Origin: Treponema sp. J25
GTDB taxonomy: Bacteria; Spirochaetota; Spirochaetia; Treponematales; Breznakiellaceae
Assembly: GCF_004343725.1 (NCBI RefSeq)
Contig: NZ_PTQW01000006.1
Span: 62,001 to 126,000, forward strand
DNA: 64,000 nt
Reading direction: 5' to 3'
Part shown: positions 35,289-44,841 of the stretch, piece after piece
Layout of the letters: each line of letters opens with the position of its first letter
Numbering within the stretch: position 1 is the stretch's first letter
Translations under genes and position numbers: made by a program
Notes under the pieces: generated by a model
Told to the model about the DNA's origin: nothing
Database searches by the model: none
What the model saw: only the letters and a program-made list of their open reading frames with translations

Positions 35289-35663
35289 ATGGAATTCCTT
35301 GGTTTGTCATTAATAACGGAAAATGTTCCAAAACTTGTTTCGTTTTATGAAAAAATATTTCGTGTAAAAGCAGAAGGAAATGAAATTCATAGTACATTAC
35401 AACTGAACGGATTAGTATTATCCATATATTCAAAGGAAGCATCCATAAATGATATGGGATTTTCATATCATGAGAATGCCAATTATGGGCATACAACACT
35501 TATGTTTCTTGTTAAGAGTGCAGATGATGAATATTCATTACTGAAAGATGAAGATATAGACTTCATTACGGTACCAACTGAATATCCATGGAATACCAAA
35601 GCATTTCATTTTAGAGATCCAGATGGAAACATCATTGATTTTGTTGAGAGACTAAAAAAATGA
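35289..35663 (+). CDS. VOC (glyoxalase/dioxygenase-fold) family protein
   Basis: A 124-residue single-domain protein of the vicinal-oxygen-chelate superfamily, with the typical end HFRDPDGNIIDFVERL. The ATG at 35289 has AGAGGA upstream; an in-frame start 22 codons earlier lies in the attC-like region and is less likely. Codons are visibly AT-rich compared with both neighbours, which suggests recent acquisition. Substrate unknown; glyoxalase or antibiotic-resistance-type binding protein are both possible. Confidence 0.8.
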   Translation: MEFLGLSLITENVPKLVSFYEKIFRVKAEGNEIHSTLQLNGLVLSIYSKEASINDMGFSYHENANYGHTTLMFLVKSADDEYSLLKDEDIDFITVPTEYPWNTKAFHFRDPDGNIIDFVERLKK

Positions 35664-35733
35664 AAGTACCCCTTTTCCCGCGAATGCCCCTTTTATTATA
35701 AAAGGAGCACTCACGGAGTCTTTTTAAAATAGT

Positions 35734-38721
35734 TTAAAACCGGGCTCCCACTCCTTGGGGTACAACTGCTGTGGGAACCAGGAATCCCTGAAGATCGATA
35801 CTACCCTTTGCATCCCAGCGAGGAACGGTTGTCATATCCACGGAAACAAAGGCATCTTTACCAAGGGTTCGTCCCTCGCTATTTACACAAGCCGCACCAT
35901 TCCAGAAGAAATTATGGGGAGCCGCGAGCTCCGGCATTTCCCGGTATACATCACCGGAGCCACCCCCAAAGGAAAGGACGTTCCGTACCACAAACAGGCG
36001 TTTTCCATCACCCTTGCCGTACAGATTAATGTTTGCCCCTTTGTTTCCATAGGAGGTACAATTTTCGATGATAAGGGCAGGATTAGAGTTACTGGTAATT
36101 CCACTGGTACCATTCCCAAAGGCAATGCTGTTTTTAAGCACGTGGGAGACCGCAATGCCATCCCCTCCCATTTTAAAGCCGTTTCCATCGCCATTCCCTG
36201 AACCATCAGAAAGGAACCCGTTGTTATAGGCAACGCAGTTTTCTACCAGCACTGATCCAATAGGGCCACTTTCAATTTTGGAAAAGAGATCCCACCCGTC
36301 ATCAATATTATGATGAGCGATACATCCATAGAAGCGATTTCCCTCTCCTACCGTTAGTTTTGCCGCAAACCCATCGGCATTGTTTGAAGCAGGGTCCTGG
36401 TTATCATGGGAAAGACAATTAATAACCTGGTTATACCGGGGCCACTTTTCCCGAGGTTCAGCACTTACCCCGCTTATCTGGAGTCCCGTATCACCACAAC
36501 GATAGGTTCGTACATCCCGAATAATATTGTAATTTCCACCGACTTGGAGGCCCTTTACATCACCAGGGGTGCTCCGGATATCAATACTTTCGATGGTCCA
36601 GTAATTTCCCCACAGGATGAATCCCGCCGTTTTTGCCCGGCTTGCACTAAAATCAAGGATAGCCCGTTCACCAGGGGCTGAAATAAGGACTTTTCGCTGC
36701 TTTTCCGTTCCATTATTTCCCCGCTCGATAGTCACGGTCCGTGAGGGGTAATACACTCCCCCTTTCAGGATAATCCGCTGACCGGGGCCTACAAAATACA
36801 GGGCCGTGGTAAGATCCAGAGGATCTGTGGTGGTTCCCTTCCCAAAAGGAGAGCCCTCAGGACTTACGTAGAGGTCTTTCCCTTCATATTTGTTATACAA
36901 AACCGAAAGGTTTATGTAGTAGGGACTATAATTTTCTACGTAGGCCCGCTGTTCACTATCGTAGCGACCGATCACCTGTTTTGGTCCCGGCTTATAGGAC
37001 GGATCTGGCGTAAACTGGAGCACAAAATCGTTACTTCCCCCTTTCAGGCGAAGGGTCGTCGTATAATCCACCAGGGGCTTAATCGGCACATCCCGGACCA
37101 GAACTTTCCCCGCCGTATCCTGCACCGTAAGGCGCCCTGCGGCATTAGCATAAAACACCAGGGGATAATTTTCGCTCGTATACGTCGTAGGAGAATCAAC
37201 CTTTGCAATAAGGGGTACCACTTCCGGTGGTTCCGGCACTCCCGGAGGATCCTTTTGGGCATCGGTTACCCGAAACTCTACATCCCGAACCGTCACATTA
37301 CAACCCCGGGCTACCGCAAAGCCCACATAGATGTGATCAGGATCCAGGACCTGGAGTTTTTCTGGCCCATATAAAATAAACTCTGTGCGATCCTCTTCGG
37401 TGGCATAGGGTTTCTGGTAAATAGCATGATAGCCCGTGTTTGTCTTCTTCAAGGTAATCCGGTATATATCTCCCCTTCGTATAAGGGCAGAACTATCATA
37501 ACTAAAGGCCCGACCAACACTCACCCCTTTCTGGGCAATACCCGAATCGCCAGAGGCAATCACCTCCTTTGAAAGTCCCGTCACAAATCGGGCCCCCAGG
37601 GTATCCTTACTCGTCCGTTTAACCCCATCGATCGTTTCTTCAAACTTGGTAGCAAGGATCCCTGCCGAATTGGTATAGTGATTAACGTTATTCACCCCAT
37701 GCTGCCCCAGACTATCCAACACGAGGAGACCAAATCCTTCCTGCCCATCGGCGGTGGGGTTAATGTAATCTACCTGGAAGGTTGCCGAAAGCTCGAAATT
37801 TTCTCGCCGGGGATCGAGGACCGTATAATAGAAAGAAATACCATCGTGGAAGGCGGTAAATTTTCCCCCCTTTTGGAGGATTTCCCCCGTTTTAGGATCA
37901 TACTGACAGGAAGTAAGCTGGAACACAAAATTATCGTTATCGAGCATTTTGAAGGTATTGAGATCTTCCCGGCTCGATTGCCCAAACCAGGTAAAGCGCC
38001 ATTCTCGCTCTTCCACATCCCGAATCGTTTTTACCACCGGGGCAGAAACCACCACATCGCTCCCCCGCAACACGGCCAGACTAATGGCATAGGGCTTTCC
38101 TACCGAAAGACCTTCCAAAGAACATTCGAGACTACTCCCCGCTTTTTGTATCATCGATCTCTTCTGATATACCGAAGCATCCGTCAGGGAAGGAACTACA
38201 TCTTTGTTCGGTAGTTCCACGTACCGTAGTTCGTAGGCCTCCGCTTCGGGGACCGATGTCCAGCGAACAAGCAGGGTCCCTTTTCCTTTGTTTAAAAGCT
38301 GCAGTTCCGGCACAACAAGGGGAAGACGAAAATCATAGAAAAAAAGAGAAGACAGTCGGGCCTCGGTTTCTCCGTTTCGATACAGGGCAACCTGGAACTG
38401 GTACCGAGCAGTTTTACCAGGTCTGAAATCCGCTTGTTTTATAGACCGGGAGGTTCTCCCCATGGTACGGGATTCCAAAACCTTCCCCTTTTCGTCCATG
38501 AGGGAAATCAGCGCCCTATCGGCCCCCTGGGCACTTAAATCAGCCTCAAACGAAAGGATAAGCCGGGAAGGATCCCCCTGGTCAGGGTTTACTGAAACAA
38601 TACGAGGCAGAGGAACCTCTTGCCAGGGCCGCCGTCCCTCCTGGGCAAATATAATAACCGGCATCATGCCAAGGGCAAGGACACCCCCAAAAAAAGAGAA
38701 AAATCGCCGCATAAAAATCAT
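35734..38721 (-). CDS. Secreted family 9 pectate lyase (PL9) with fibronectin-type modules
   Basis: A 995-residue extracellular enzyme with a signal peptide ending near IIFAQ. Residues about 35-240 look like two fibronectin III-like modules, the middle (about 250-500) a jelly-roll-like carbohydrate-binding region, then a linker with a P-rich stretch, and a right-handed beta helix from about residue 600. The beta helix has the PL9 hallmarks NNADGFAAKLTVGEGN and AHHNIDDGWDLF. PL9 enzymes cleave polygalacturonate by beta-elimination using calcium. It follows a small secreted protein gene with a 13-base gap. Confidence 0.85.
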   Translation of the reverse strand: MIFMRRFFSFFGGVLALGMMPVIIFAQEGRRPWQEVPLPRIVSVNPDQGDPSRLILSFEADLSAQGADRALISLMDEKGKVLESRTMGRTSRSIKQADFRPGKTARYQFQVALYRNGETEARLSSLFFYDFRLPLVVPELQLLNKGKGTLLVRWTSVPEAEAYELRYVELPNKDVVPSLTDASVYQKRSMIQKAGSSLECSLEGLSVGKPYAISLAVLRGSDVVVSAPVVKTIRDVEEREWRFTWFGQSSREDLNTFKMLDNDNFVFQLTSCQYDPKTGEILQKGGKFTAFHDGISFYYTVLDPRRENFELSATFQVDYINPTADGQEGFGLLVLDSLGQHGVNNVNHYTNSAGILATKFEETIDGVKRTSKDTLGARFVTGLSKEVIASGDSGIAQKGVSVGRAFSYDSSALIRRGDIYRITLKKTNTGYHAIYQKPYATEEDRTEFILYGPEKLQVLDPDHIYVGFAVARGCNVTVRDVEFRVTDAQKDPPGVPEPPEVVPLIAKVDSPTTYTSENYPLVFYANAAGRLTVQDTAGKVLVRDVPIKPLVDYTTTLRLKGGSNDFVLQFTPDPSYKPGPKQVIGRYDSEQRAYVENYSPYYINLSVLYNKYEGKDLYVSPEGSPFGKGTTTDPLDLTTALYFVGPGQRIILKGGVYYPSRTVTIERGNNGTEKQRKVLISAPGERAILDFSASRAKTAGFILWGNYWTIESIDIRSTPGDVKGLQVGGNYNIIRDVRTYRCGDTGLQISGVSAEPREKWPRYNQVINCLSHDNQDPASNNADGFAAKLTVGEGNRFYGCIAHHNIDDGWDLFSKIESGPIGSVLVENCVAYNNGFLSDGSGNGDGNGFKMGGDGIAVSHVLKNSIAFGNGTSGITSNSNPALIIENCTSYGNKGANINLYGKGDGKRLFVVRNVLSFGGGSGDVYREMPELAAPHNFFWNGAACVNSEGRTLGKDAFVSVDMTTVPRWDAKGSIDLQGFLVPTAVVPQGVGARF

Positions 38722-38734
38722 AACTGTCCTTTTA

Positions 38735-39238
38735 TCACTTAATCACAATCTGATAGATGTTGATGCCGCCGCTTTTGGAATAGAGGGCATAGGTTCCCGC
38801 CCCCGGAAGGGTGGCCTTTACAAGGCCCGCCTTAGTTCCCGTATCCGGTTCTGCGCTGAGTTCTGCTACCGTCTGGCCAGAGGAAAGATCAACCAAAAGC
38901 AAGATACGAGCATCGGTTTTGCTACTGGAATTACAATACACCACCACTTCCCCTTTTTGCTTAACCGTAAATGCCACCGCCCGATAATCGGCGGCTCCTG
39001 CGCCATTAAGTTTGATACGGTTATTGAACAGTTCCTTATCGGGCGCTTCCCGGGGAACATCCATGGCTTCAATAGTTACATTTTTGTCACTCCGGGCGGC
39101 AATCTTAAAATTACCCCATGTTTTTGTCTCTACCAGATTTGCCGGATCAAGATCATTGGCTGAAAACACTTCCTGCGCCACTAGAGAGGTAAAGGCACAC
39201 ACCATCCCCATTCCGAGGGCAAGTATCCATCGTTTCAT
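38735..39238 (-). CDS. Small secreted protein next to the pectate lyase
   Basis: About 167 residues from the ATG at 39236-39238 (AAGGAG upstream). Signal peptide (cleavage near LVAQE), then a compact beta-rich domain ending SGGINIYQIVIK, which resembles C-terminal carbohydrate-binding modules seen fused to pectinases. It probably helps bind pectin, but no catalytic residues or named family can be shown. Its leader can fold into three consecutive hairpins. Confidence 0.65.
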   Translation of the reverse strand: MKRWILALGMGMVCAFTSLVAQEVFSANDLDPANLVETKTWGNFKIAARSDKNVTIEAMDVPREAPDKELFNNRIKLNGAGAADYRAVAFTVKQKGEVVVYCNSSSKTDARILLLVDLSSGQTVAELSAEPDTGTKAGLVKATLPGAGTYALYSKSGGINIYQIVIK

Positions 39239-39266
39239 AGGAACACTCCTTGCTTCATGATTTTCC

Positions 39267-39351
39267 AAGCTCCCCAGGGAGCTTTTTGAATTTCCCCGTA
39301 CCTCTGGGAAATATCATCCCAGAGTCGGAGAGAAGGGGAGAATATTTCTCC
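39267..39351 (-). ncRNA. Structured leader of the secreted protein / PL9 operon
   Basis: Three perfect inverted repeats in 85 bases before the start codon: 39337-39351 (GGAGAA/TTCTCC, loop 3), 39302-39324 (CTCTGGGA/TCCCAGAG, loop 7) and 39267-39284 (AAGCTCCC/GGGAGCTT). The last ends about 20 bases before the Shine-Dalgarno. None is followed by a T run on the minus strand, so they look like a folded leader rather than a terminator. Confidence 0.4.
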
Positions 39352-39471
39352 TGTATCAGGATATCCCACTATTCTAGAATTGAACCGACCAATTTTTTAA
39401 CAAAGGAGACCTTTACCGCTCTTTGCAGAACAAAGGGCCCCTTATACTGGTCACGGGAACCTCGAAACCTT

Positions 39472-40323
39472 CTAGGTGCTCGTATACTGAGGATTTGTTT
39501 TCCTTCGATATTCCAGAGGATGCTGCCCTGTCAGTTGACGGAACAGCCTGCCAAACTGGGTAACACTCCCAAAACCACACCGTTCGGCAATACGGTACAC
39601 CGGTTCACGGGTGGTGGCCAAAAGGCTACAGGCCCTCTGGATTCGAACAGAGGCAAGGTATTCATGAAAATGGATCTGGGTGGTTCTATAAAACAATTTT
39701 GAAAAATAGGCAGGACTCATACTGGTCTGCTGCGCAACCCGTTCTAAATCGATAGGTTCGGCATAATGCAGATCGATCCAGTGAAGGGTTTCCTGGATGC
39801 GGGGGTCGAGCTGTTGTTGCCCTGTTCCCCGTTGAGCCTGGGCCGCAGAACGGCAGGATAGGGCCACAAGCAGGGCCAATTGGGCCCATACTACCTGGAC
39901 ATACCAGGGCTCTTTCCTTTGAAGTTCCATCCCCATAGACTGAAAGAGGGACTCCACTTCGTAACGGCTTTTTTCATCAAACTGGATTACCGGATCGTGC
40001 TGTTCAACCCAGGAAACACAGAGGGGAAGAAGGGAAGAAAAGAGAGGATTGTTTTGATCAAGCACATATATATTATAAAGCTCGCAGGTCTCTCCCTTCT
40101 GGTTGAGTCCCCGATGCAGAATTCCCGGAGGAATAATGGCGATCGCGCCTTCACCCATCGCATAGGTGGCACTGCGATAAAAGAAGGTGCGAGAACCAGA
40201 AGCCACGTACAGGAATTCCCAGGAACTATGAAAATGTCGTTCCGGGTTGGTGGTAGCCCGGGACTTTCTAATAAATCGAAGATTACAAACTTCGTCCTCT
40301 ATCCGAATATCAGGGGGAAGCAT
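39472..40323 (-). CDS. AraC-family transcriptional regulator
   Basis: About 283 residues from the ATG at 40321-40323; earlier starts would overlap the divergent MATE gene. The N-terminal cupin-like sensor domain (HFHSSWEFLYVASG) precedes a C-terminal double helix-turn-helix of the AraC type (MSPAYFSKLFYRTT and GFGSVTQFGRLFRQLTG). No Shine-Dalgarno is obvious for any of the possible starts. Its position in the island suggests it senses a uronate or oligogalacturonide. Confidence 0.85.
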   Translation of the reverse strand: MLPPDIRIEDEVCNLRFIRKSRATTNPERHFHSSWEFLYVASGSRTFFYRSATYAMGEGAIAIIPPGILHRGLNQKGETCELYNIYVLDQNNPLFSSLLPLCVSWVEQHDPVIQFDEKSRYEVESLFQSMGMELQRKEPWYVQVVWAQLALLVALSCRSAAQAQRGTGQQQLDPRIQETLHWIDLHYAEPIDLERVAQQTSMSPAYFSKLFYRTTQIHFHEYLASVRIQRACSLLATTREPVYRIAERCGFGSVTQFGRLFRQLTGQHPLEYRRKTNPQYTST

Positions 40324-40339
40324 AACAATAAACAATATT

Positions 40340-40354
40340 TGAACATTTTTTTCA
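40340..40354. promoter_or_regulatory. TGAA-N7-TTCA site between araC-type gene and MATE gene
   Basis: TGAACATTTTTTTCA has the same spacing as the site between eda and kdgK. Weak match, so a tentative member of a shared operator set. Confidence 0.25.
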
Positions 40355-40410
40355 TAATTAGACAATAATTGCACAACCTTTTTTCTCATCTTTTGGTATA
40401 ACCATGCTTC

Positions 40411-41868
40411 ATGAGAAAAGCAGTTTCCTTGAAAACCGACAATAGAACCGCTACTAGAGATCGTCGGGATTTTATTCTGTACGGCAACCTCTGGAGCGTG
40501 GTGATTCAACTCGGCCTCCCCTTGGTGTTTTATAACGGGATAAGCCAGGTTTTTAGCTTCCTCGATACCCTTATCGCGGCATCGATGGGAGCTCGAATCG
40601 TTTCAATTGTCTCTTTTGTTTCCCAGATTCAGTCCCTTTTTACGACCCTTAGTGCAGGGCTCGGCGTGGGCGGTGGGGTACTCATTGCCCGGGCAATTGG
40701 AGCCCATGATACCCAAAAAGCCCAGCAACGGATGGGTATCCTTTTTATGTTTACGCTGGTCCTTATATTCGTCATCCTTGGGATTATGATTCCCCTTGCC
40801 CCCTGGATTCTCCGTTTTTTTAAAATGCCCCCTGATCTATTAGATCCCGGCCTTACCTTATTCAGAATAGAACTGCTCGGCCTCGTATTCATATGTCTTA
40901 ACAGCGTATATTTTGCGATTGAGCGGGCCCGGGGAAACACGGAACGAATTTTCTGGTGGAATCTTCTTATCCTTTCTACAAAGTTAGGGGCCACCCTTCT
41001 TTTCGTATACCTATTCCGCTGGGGCCCCCTTTCGCTTTCCATTGCTTCCCTTATTGCCCAGGGAACAGTCTCCCTTTTTGCGGGGGGGACCTTTCTTCTT
41101 AAAGAAGGGAGTGGTATCATACAGACCCTTCGCCACTATGGGGTGGATACCGCTGAAATAAAGCCCATCGTTTCTCTTTCTACCCCCGTTTTTCTTGAAA
41201 AATTCATTTTTAACTATGGGAAAGCGGTGGTTAATTCCATGAGTGCCGCCTACGGAAGCATGGCTATCGGGGCCCTCGGCGTTTCTAACCGCATTGGGGG
41301 CCTGGTCACCATGCCTCCCATCGGCTTTCAGGAAGCAGAAGCCACCATTATTAGCCAGAATTTGGGAAATAAAAACAGTCACCGGGCCTTTGAAACTTTT
41401 AAGATCACCTGTACTATCAATATAATCTTGGGAATCTTTTTCTTTATCCTTATGAGTATCTGTAAGGATACCCTTATTCATCTCTTCGCTCGGGGGGATC
41501 CCCTCTTTTCTCAAGAAATTGCAGAGGTGTACAACTATGAACGCTATGCCTCGGTACTCCTGGCTATCTCGAGTTCTGTTATGGGTCTCTTATATGGTTT
41601 TGGGTATACCCGGATTTCTATGGTTTTGAATCTATTACGGCTTTTTGTGTTCCGCATTCCACCCCTGTGGTATTTCCAGCATTATACCAACCTCAAAACT
41701 GAAGGGCTTGGCCTTTCCATGATGATCAGCAACATGATGATGGGTATAAGCGCCATCATTGCGGCGCTGCTCGTGATATACCGCTGGAAAAAGGGGACCG
41801 CCGTTATTACTGGTTCCCCCGCAGAAATAGAAGGGAAAGGGGTTACCGCCGAAACAGAAGGGACATGA
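40411..41868 (+). CDS. MATE-family transporter
   Basis: A 485-residue membrane protein with about 12 hydrophobic segments and the internal duplication of MATE exporters (for example GVGGGVLIARAIGAHDTQKA and FQEAEATIISQNLGNKNSHRAF, with the conserved Q and G-rich loops). Such proteins expel drugs or metabolites with Na+ or H+. It is divergent from the AraC regulator, whose target it may be; a link to pectin products is possible but not shown. Confidence 0.85.
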   Translation: MRKAVSLKTDNRTATRDRRDFILYGNLWSVVIQLGLPLVFYNGISQVFSFLDTLIAASMGARIVSIVSFVSQIQSLFTTLSAGLGVGGGVLIARAIGAHDTQKAQQRMGILFMFTLVLIFVILGIMIPLAPWILRFFKMPPDLLDPGLTLFRIELLGLVFICLNSVYFAIERARGNTERIFWWNLLILSTKLGATLLFVYLFRWGPLSLSIASLIAQGTVSLFAGGTFLLKEGSGIIQTLRHYGVDTAEIKPIVSLSTPVFLEKFIFNYGKAVVNSMSAAYGSMAIGALGVSNRIGGLVTMPPIGFQEAEATIISQNLGNKNSHRAFETFKITCTINIILGIFFFILMSICKDTLIHLFARGDPLFSQEIAEVYNYERYASVLLAISSSVMGLLYGFGYTRISMVLNLLRLFVFRIPPLWYFQHYTNLKTEGLGLSMMISNMMMGISAIIAALLVIYRWKKGTAVITGSPAEIEGKGVTAETEGT

Positions 41869-41981
41869 TAGTACCAAGGCCTTGATAAAGAGCCTTGGAT
41901 TTTAGGCCTTGGATCTTTAGAAGGATCATAATAAAGGAAAAAAACTATTCGCGGCTTATGCTTTGAGCCTCAGAAAACATA

Positions 41982-42008
41982 AAGGGACCGGCTCTTCACC
42001 GGTCCCTT
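41982..42008. terminator. Bidirectional terminator between MATE gene and ABC importer
   Basis: AAGGGACCGG-CTCTTCA-CCGGTCCCTT: ten-base-pair stem; followed on the plus strand by ATTTCTTTTCTTTTCTTT. It serves the MATE gene and the leftward importer genes' end. Confidence 0.8.
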
Positions 42009-42138
42009 ATTTCTTTTCTTTTCTTTATCTTTTGTTGTGTATCGGGAATTCGCTCTGGCCTTTCCCTGGGGCCCCAAAGAAAGCTTTTTATAACTTCCTT
42101 GCTTCAGGCTCCCTGGCTAGACCAACCCATGACCGTAC

Positions 42139-43719
42139 CTATTTTAACAGATTGTTCGCCCGGGCATATTCGATACCGGCCTTTTCCCAGTCAAGACCGC
42201 CCATCTTATCGAATTCGGCCACCCAGGCCTTCCAGTTCTCAGGAGTAAGCTGGCGAGCACCAGTCACAAACTCCACAACCCCCTGTTCATAGAAGCGCTT
42301 AAGATCCGCCGAAGGATTGGGAAGGGTATCTGCGCCGACCCCATTGGTCCAGGGTCGCTTCTGCATGTCCCGAAGTACCGTGAGGGCACTCATGGTCTTA
42401 CCAGAATAGGGTGCCTTATAGGTGGGATAGCGGGCTTTCAGTTCCAGGTCTCCATTATAGAACACCATGTTCCGTAGCTGGGTAAGGGGCTGCATCTCGG
42501 GTTTGCTGAAACCTTTGGCAGGATCGGGGATCCCGTTCACCGTCGGAACCCCATCGGGACCTTTCACATAGTTTACCCCTTCTACACCCCACCCAAGGAG
42601 GAAATACCCCTCATCGGAGCTCATCCATTCAAGGAGTTTTGCAATGGCCGGCCCTTTACCAGCCTTCATGGCCTTGGTAGAAACCGCATAAATCCGGTAA
42701 CTCTGGGTAAAGACCCCCACCGACTGGAACCCTTTCGGTCCTTTAGGAGGATCGATCACAATCCATTCACCGTTGGGGAAATTCTTATCAAAGGGAGTAT
42801 AGTTGGATTCTGCTGCATAGGCGGCATTCTGTTCCCGCATGATCCCAAAGCGCCCCTGTTTCCAGGCAGCCCGGAAATCATCTTTCTTATAGCTAACCCA
42901 GTTAGGATCGATAACCTTTTCATCCACCATGCGCCGGACATAGGCCAGGGCATCGTAGTATTCGGGTTTGCGCACATTAAGACCGGGGTTTTTAGCCGAA
43001 AGATTCCAGGTTCCCGCTACTCCAAAGGCTCCAAAAATAGGATCGAAACGGCGGCCAAGCCCTTCTTCAAAGTTATTGATTTCAATAAAGGCCCCAAACC
43101 CATAGGTATCATCTTTGCCGTTTCCATCGGGATCCTTTGTGGTAAAGGCCTTCATCACCTGGAACAGTTCTTCCGTGGTGGTAGGAACCTTGAGGCCTAA
43201 CTTATCAAGCCAGTCCTTTCGGATCAGAAGCCCCTCATTCTTGGCAATAGAACCAGGGGAAGCAAGCCCATAGGATTTCCCATTGACGGTAGTAAACGCC
43301 CGGCTATCCTCATCATAGTGATACTTACAGCGGTTCGGCATAAGGGGATACAAATCATCTACCGGAGCGATAAGTCCCTGTTTAATAAGGTTCATCCACA
43401 CAGGACGGCTTACCATAAAGAGATCGGGCAGGGCGTTAGCCGCCGCAGCAGTGTTAATCTTTACATCCTGATCTTCGTTCGCCGAAGGAAGGGCGGTAAT
43501 CTTAAGATCGATATTGAGCTTTTCCTTGATGATCTTAAGGGCTACCCAGTCAGCCGGGGGTGGTCCTGCTTCGGTAACCGCCGCCCCATACCAGAGTTCA
43601 ATCGTCACCGGTCCCGAGGAAGATCCCCCTTTCCCATCCGCCTGTCCTTCAGCAAAGGTAAATGTTACCATTCCAAAGGCCAGGAGGAGTACGAGTACCA
43701 TCGACACAAAACGCTTCAT
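42139..43719 (-). CDS. Extracellular solute-binding protein of a sugar ABC importer
   Basis: A 526-residue family 1 solute-binding protein (LplA/YtcQ-like). Signal peptide MKRFVSMVLVLLLAFGMVTFTFA. The body has the long alpha/beta two-lobe pattern of oligosaccharide-binding proteins, for instance KDWLDKLGLKVPTTTEELFQV and the PDGNGKDDTYGFG calcium-like loop. It follows two permease genes on the same strand, after a gap with a hairpin at 43746-43778. Likely ligand, by context: oligogalacturonides. No ATPase gene is present in the cluster. Confidence 0.85.
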   Translation of the reverse strand: MKRFVSMVLVLLLAFGMVTFTFAEGQADGKGGSSSGPVTIELWYGAAVTEAGPPPADWVALKIIKEKLNIDLKITALPSANEDQDVKINTAAAANALPDLFMVSRPVWMNLIKQGLIAPVDDLYPLMPNRCKYHYDEDSRAFTTVNGKSYGLASPGSIAKNEGLLIRKDWLDKLGLKVPTTTEELFQVMKAFTTKDPDGNGKDDTYGFGAFIEINNFEEGLGRRFDPIFGAFGVAGTWNLSAKNPGLNVRKPEYYDALAYVRRMVDEKVIDPNWVSYKKDDFRAAWKQGRFGIMREQNAAYAAESNYTPFDKNFPNGEWIVIDPPKGPKGFQSVGVFTQSYRIYAVSTKAMKAGKGPAIAKLLEWMSSDEGYFLLGWGVEGVNYVKGPDGVPTVNGIPDPAKGFSKPEMQPLTQLRNMVFYNGDLELKARYPTYKAPYSGKTMSALTVLRDMQKRPWTNGVGADTLPNPSADLKRFYEQGVVEFVTGARQLTPENWKAWVAEFDKMGGLDWEKAGIEYARANNLLK

Positions 43720-43745
43720 ACAAAGCCTCCTTGTTCCATCTATCT

Positions 43746-43778
43746 AGAACCCCGTCGAACCATGTCCACGGAGGTTCT
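43746..43778 (-). ncRNA. Hairpin leader of the binding-protein gene
   Basis: AGAACCTCCGT (minus strand) pairs with ACGGGGTTCT with one bulged base, giving a ten-base-pair stem. It lies between permease and binding protein and may raise stability of the binding-protein message, as is known for other such operons. Confidence 0.35.
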
Positions 43779-43932
43779 TGAATTCTTATTTAGAGCCCTT
43801 ACACTCTCTGGGTCCCCCTAAAAATTGTCGGGGTTCCGTTTTTTACCTCATCCCTTATACCCAAGGGGTCCACCCCAGCTTTCTCTGCCCGTGAGGAAGA
43901 GATACTCTTCCTGGGAAGAGGGCGCTTTCCCC

Positions 43933-44826
43933 TTACCCCTTAATACTTCCCAGCAGGGTTCCCTTGGTAAAGAATTTCTGAATAAATGGGTAGGCAATAA
44001 CCATGGGAATCGCCGCCATAAACACACTCGCTGCTTTAATCGACTGTACCGAGGCTTCTCCAAAGGCATTCACCTCCACAAACTCATTCATACCGCTTGC
44101 AAGGAGTATGTTTCGGAGCAAAATAGGTAGCGGATGGAGGGAAGCCTTATTAAGGTAAATGAGGGCATGCAAGAAGTCATTCCAGAACGCCACTCCATAG
44201 TAGAGCCCTATCGTTAACAGAATAGGCTTTGATAGGGGAAGCACGATACGGAGCAGGATAGTAAGTTCCGAAGCTCCATCGATACGGGCCGATTCTTTGA
44301 GTTCTTCCGGGATTCCTTCGAAAAATTGCCGCATAATAAGCAGGTTGTAGGTACTAATGGCCACTGGCAAAAACACCGCCGCTAACCTATTAGTAAGCCC
44401 CACGGTGGTTACCACCAGGTAGGCCGGAATGAGTCCCACGTTAAACAGGTACGGAATAAGCACAAAGATATGGAAAAATTTGTGGCCCGGGAGCCCCCGA
44501 ATCGAAAGGGCATAGGCCATGGGAACCGTAAAAAAGAGGGCGGTGATAACACCAAAAACCAGAATCTTAAGACTGTTACTGAAGGCCATCAAAAAGCCCC
44601 GGTTTCCCAGCAGGGCCCGATAGGCGGCGGTAGACCATTTCCAGGGAGCAAGAAACATCCCTTCCAGATTACTTCCTATAAAGTGGTTCGGTCGAAAGGA
44701 GAGGGTAATCGTACTCCACAAGGGAACTGCCACAATGATTAAAATAAACACTAGGAGAACATCGATAATCCCATAAAAAATCCGATCACTCGGTGAAAGT
44801 CGTATCTTCATCGTTCCTTGAGCCAT
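43933..44826 (-). CDS. Sugar ABC transporter permease (LplC type)
   Basis: A 297-residue membrane protein with six hydrophobic segments and the EAA loop (EELKESARIDGASELTILLRIVLPLSKP) that contacts the ATPase. This is the MalG-like half of a carbohydrate importer. It starts 15 bases after the end of the partner permease gene. Confidence 0.88.
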   Translation of the reverse strand: MAQGTMKIRLSPSDRIFYGIIDVLLVFILIIVAVPLWSTITLSFRPNHFIGSNLEGMFLAPWKWSTAAYRALLGNRGFLMAFSNSLKILVFGVITALFFTVPMAYALSIRGLPGHKFFHIFVLIPYLFNVGLIPAYLVVTTVGLTNRLAAVFLPVAISTYNLLIMRQFFEGIPEELKESARIDGASELTILLRIVLPLSKPILLTIGLYYGVAFWNDFLHALIYLNKASLHPLPILLRNILLASGMNEFVEVNAFGEASVQSIKAASVFMAAIPMVIAYPFIQKFFTKGTLLGSIKG

Positions 44827-44841
44827 AACACCATCACCTCA

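Noticed and set aside
35063-35290. Minus-strand 75-codon frame upstream of the VOC gene
   Set aside because: Spans both promoters and the attC-like site; cysteine-rich nonsense translation with no ribosome site.
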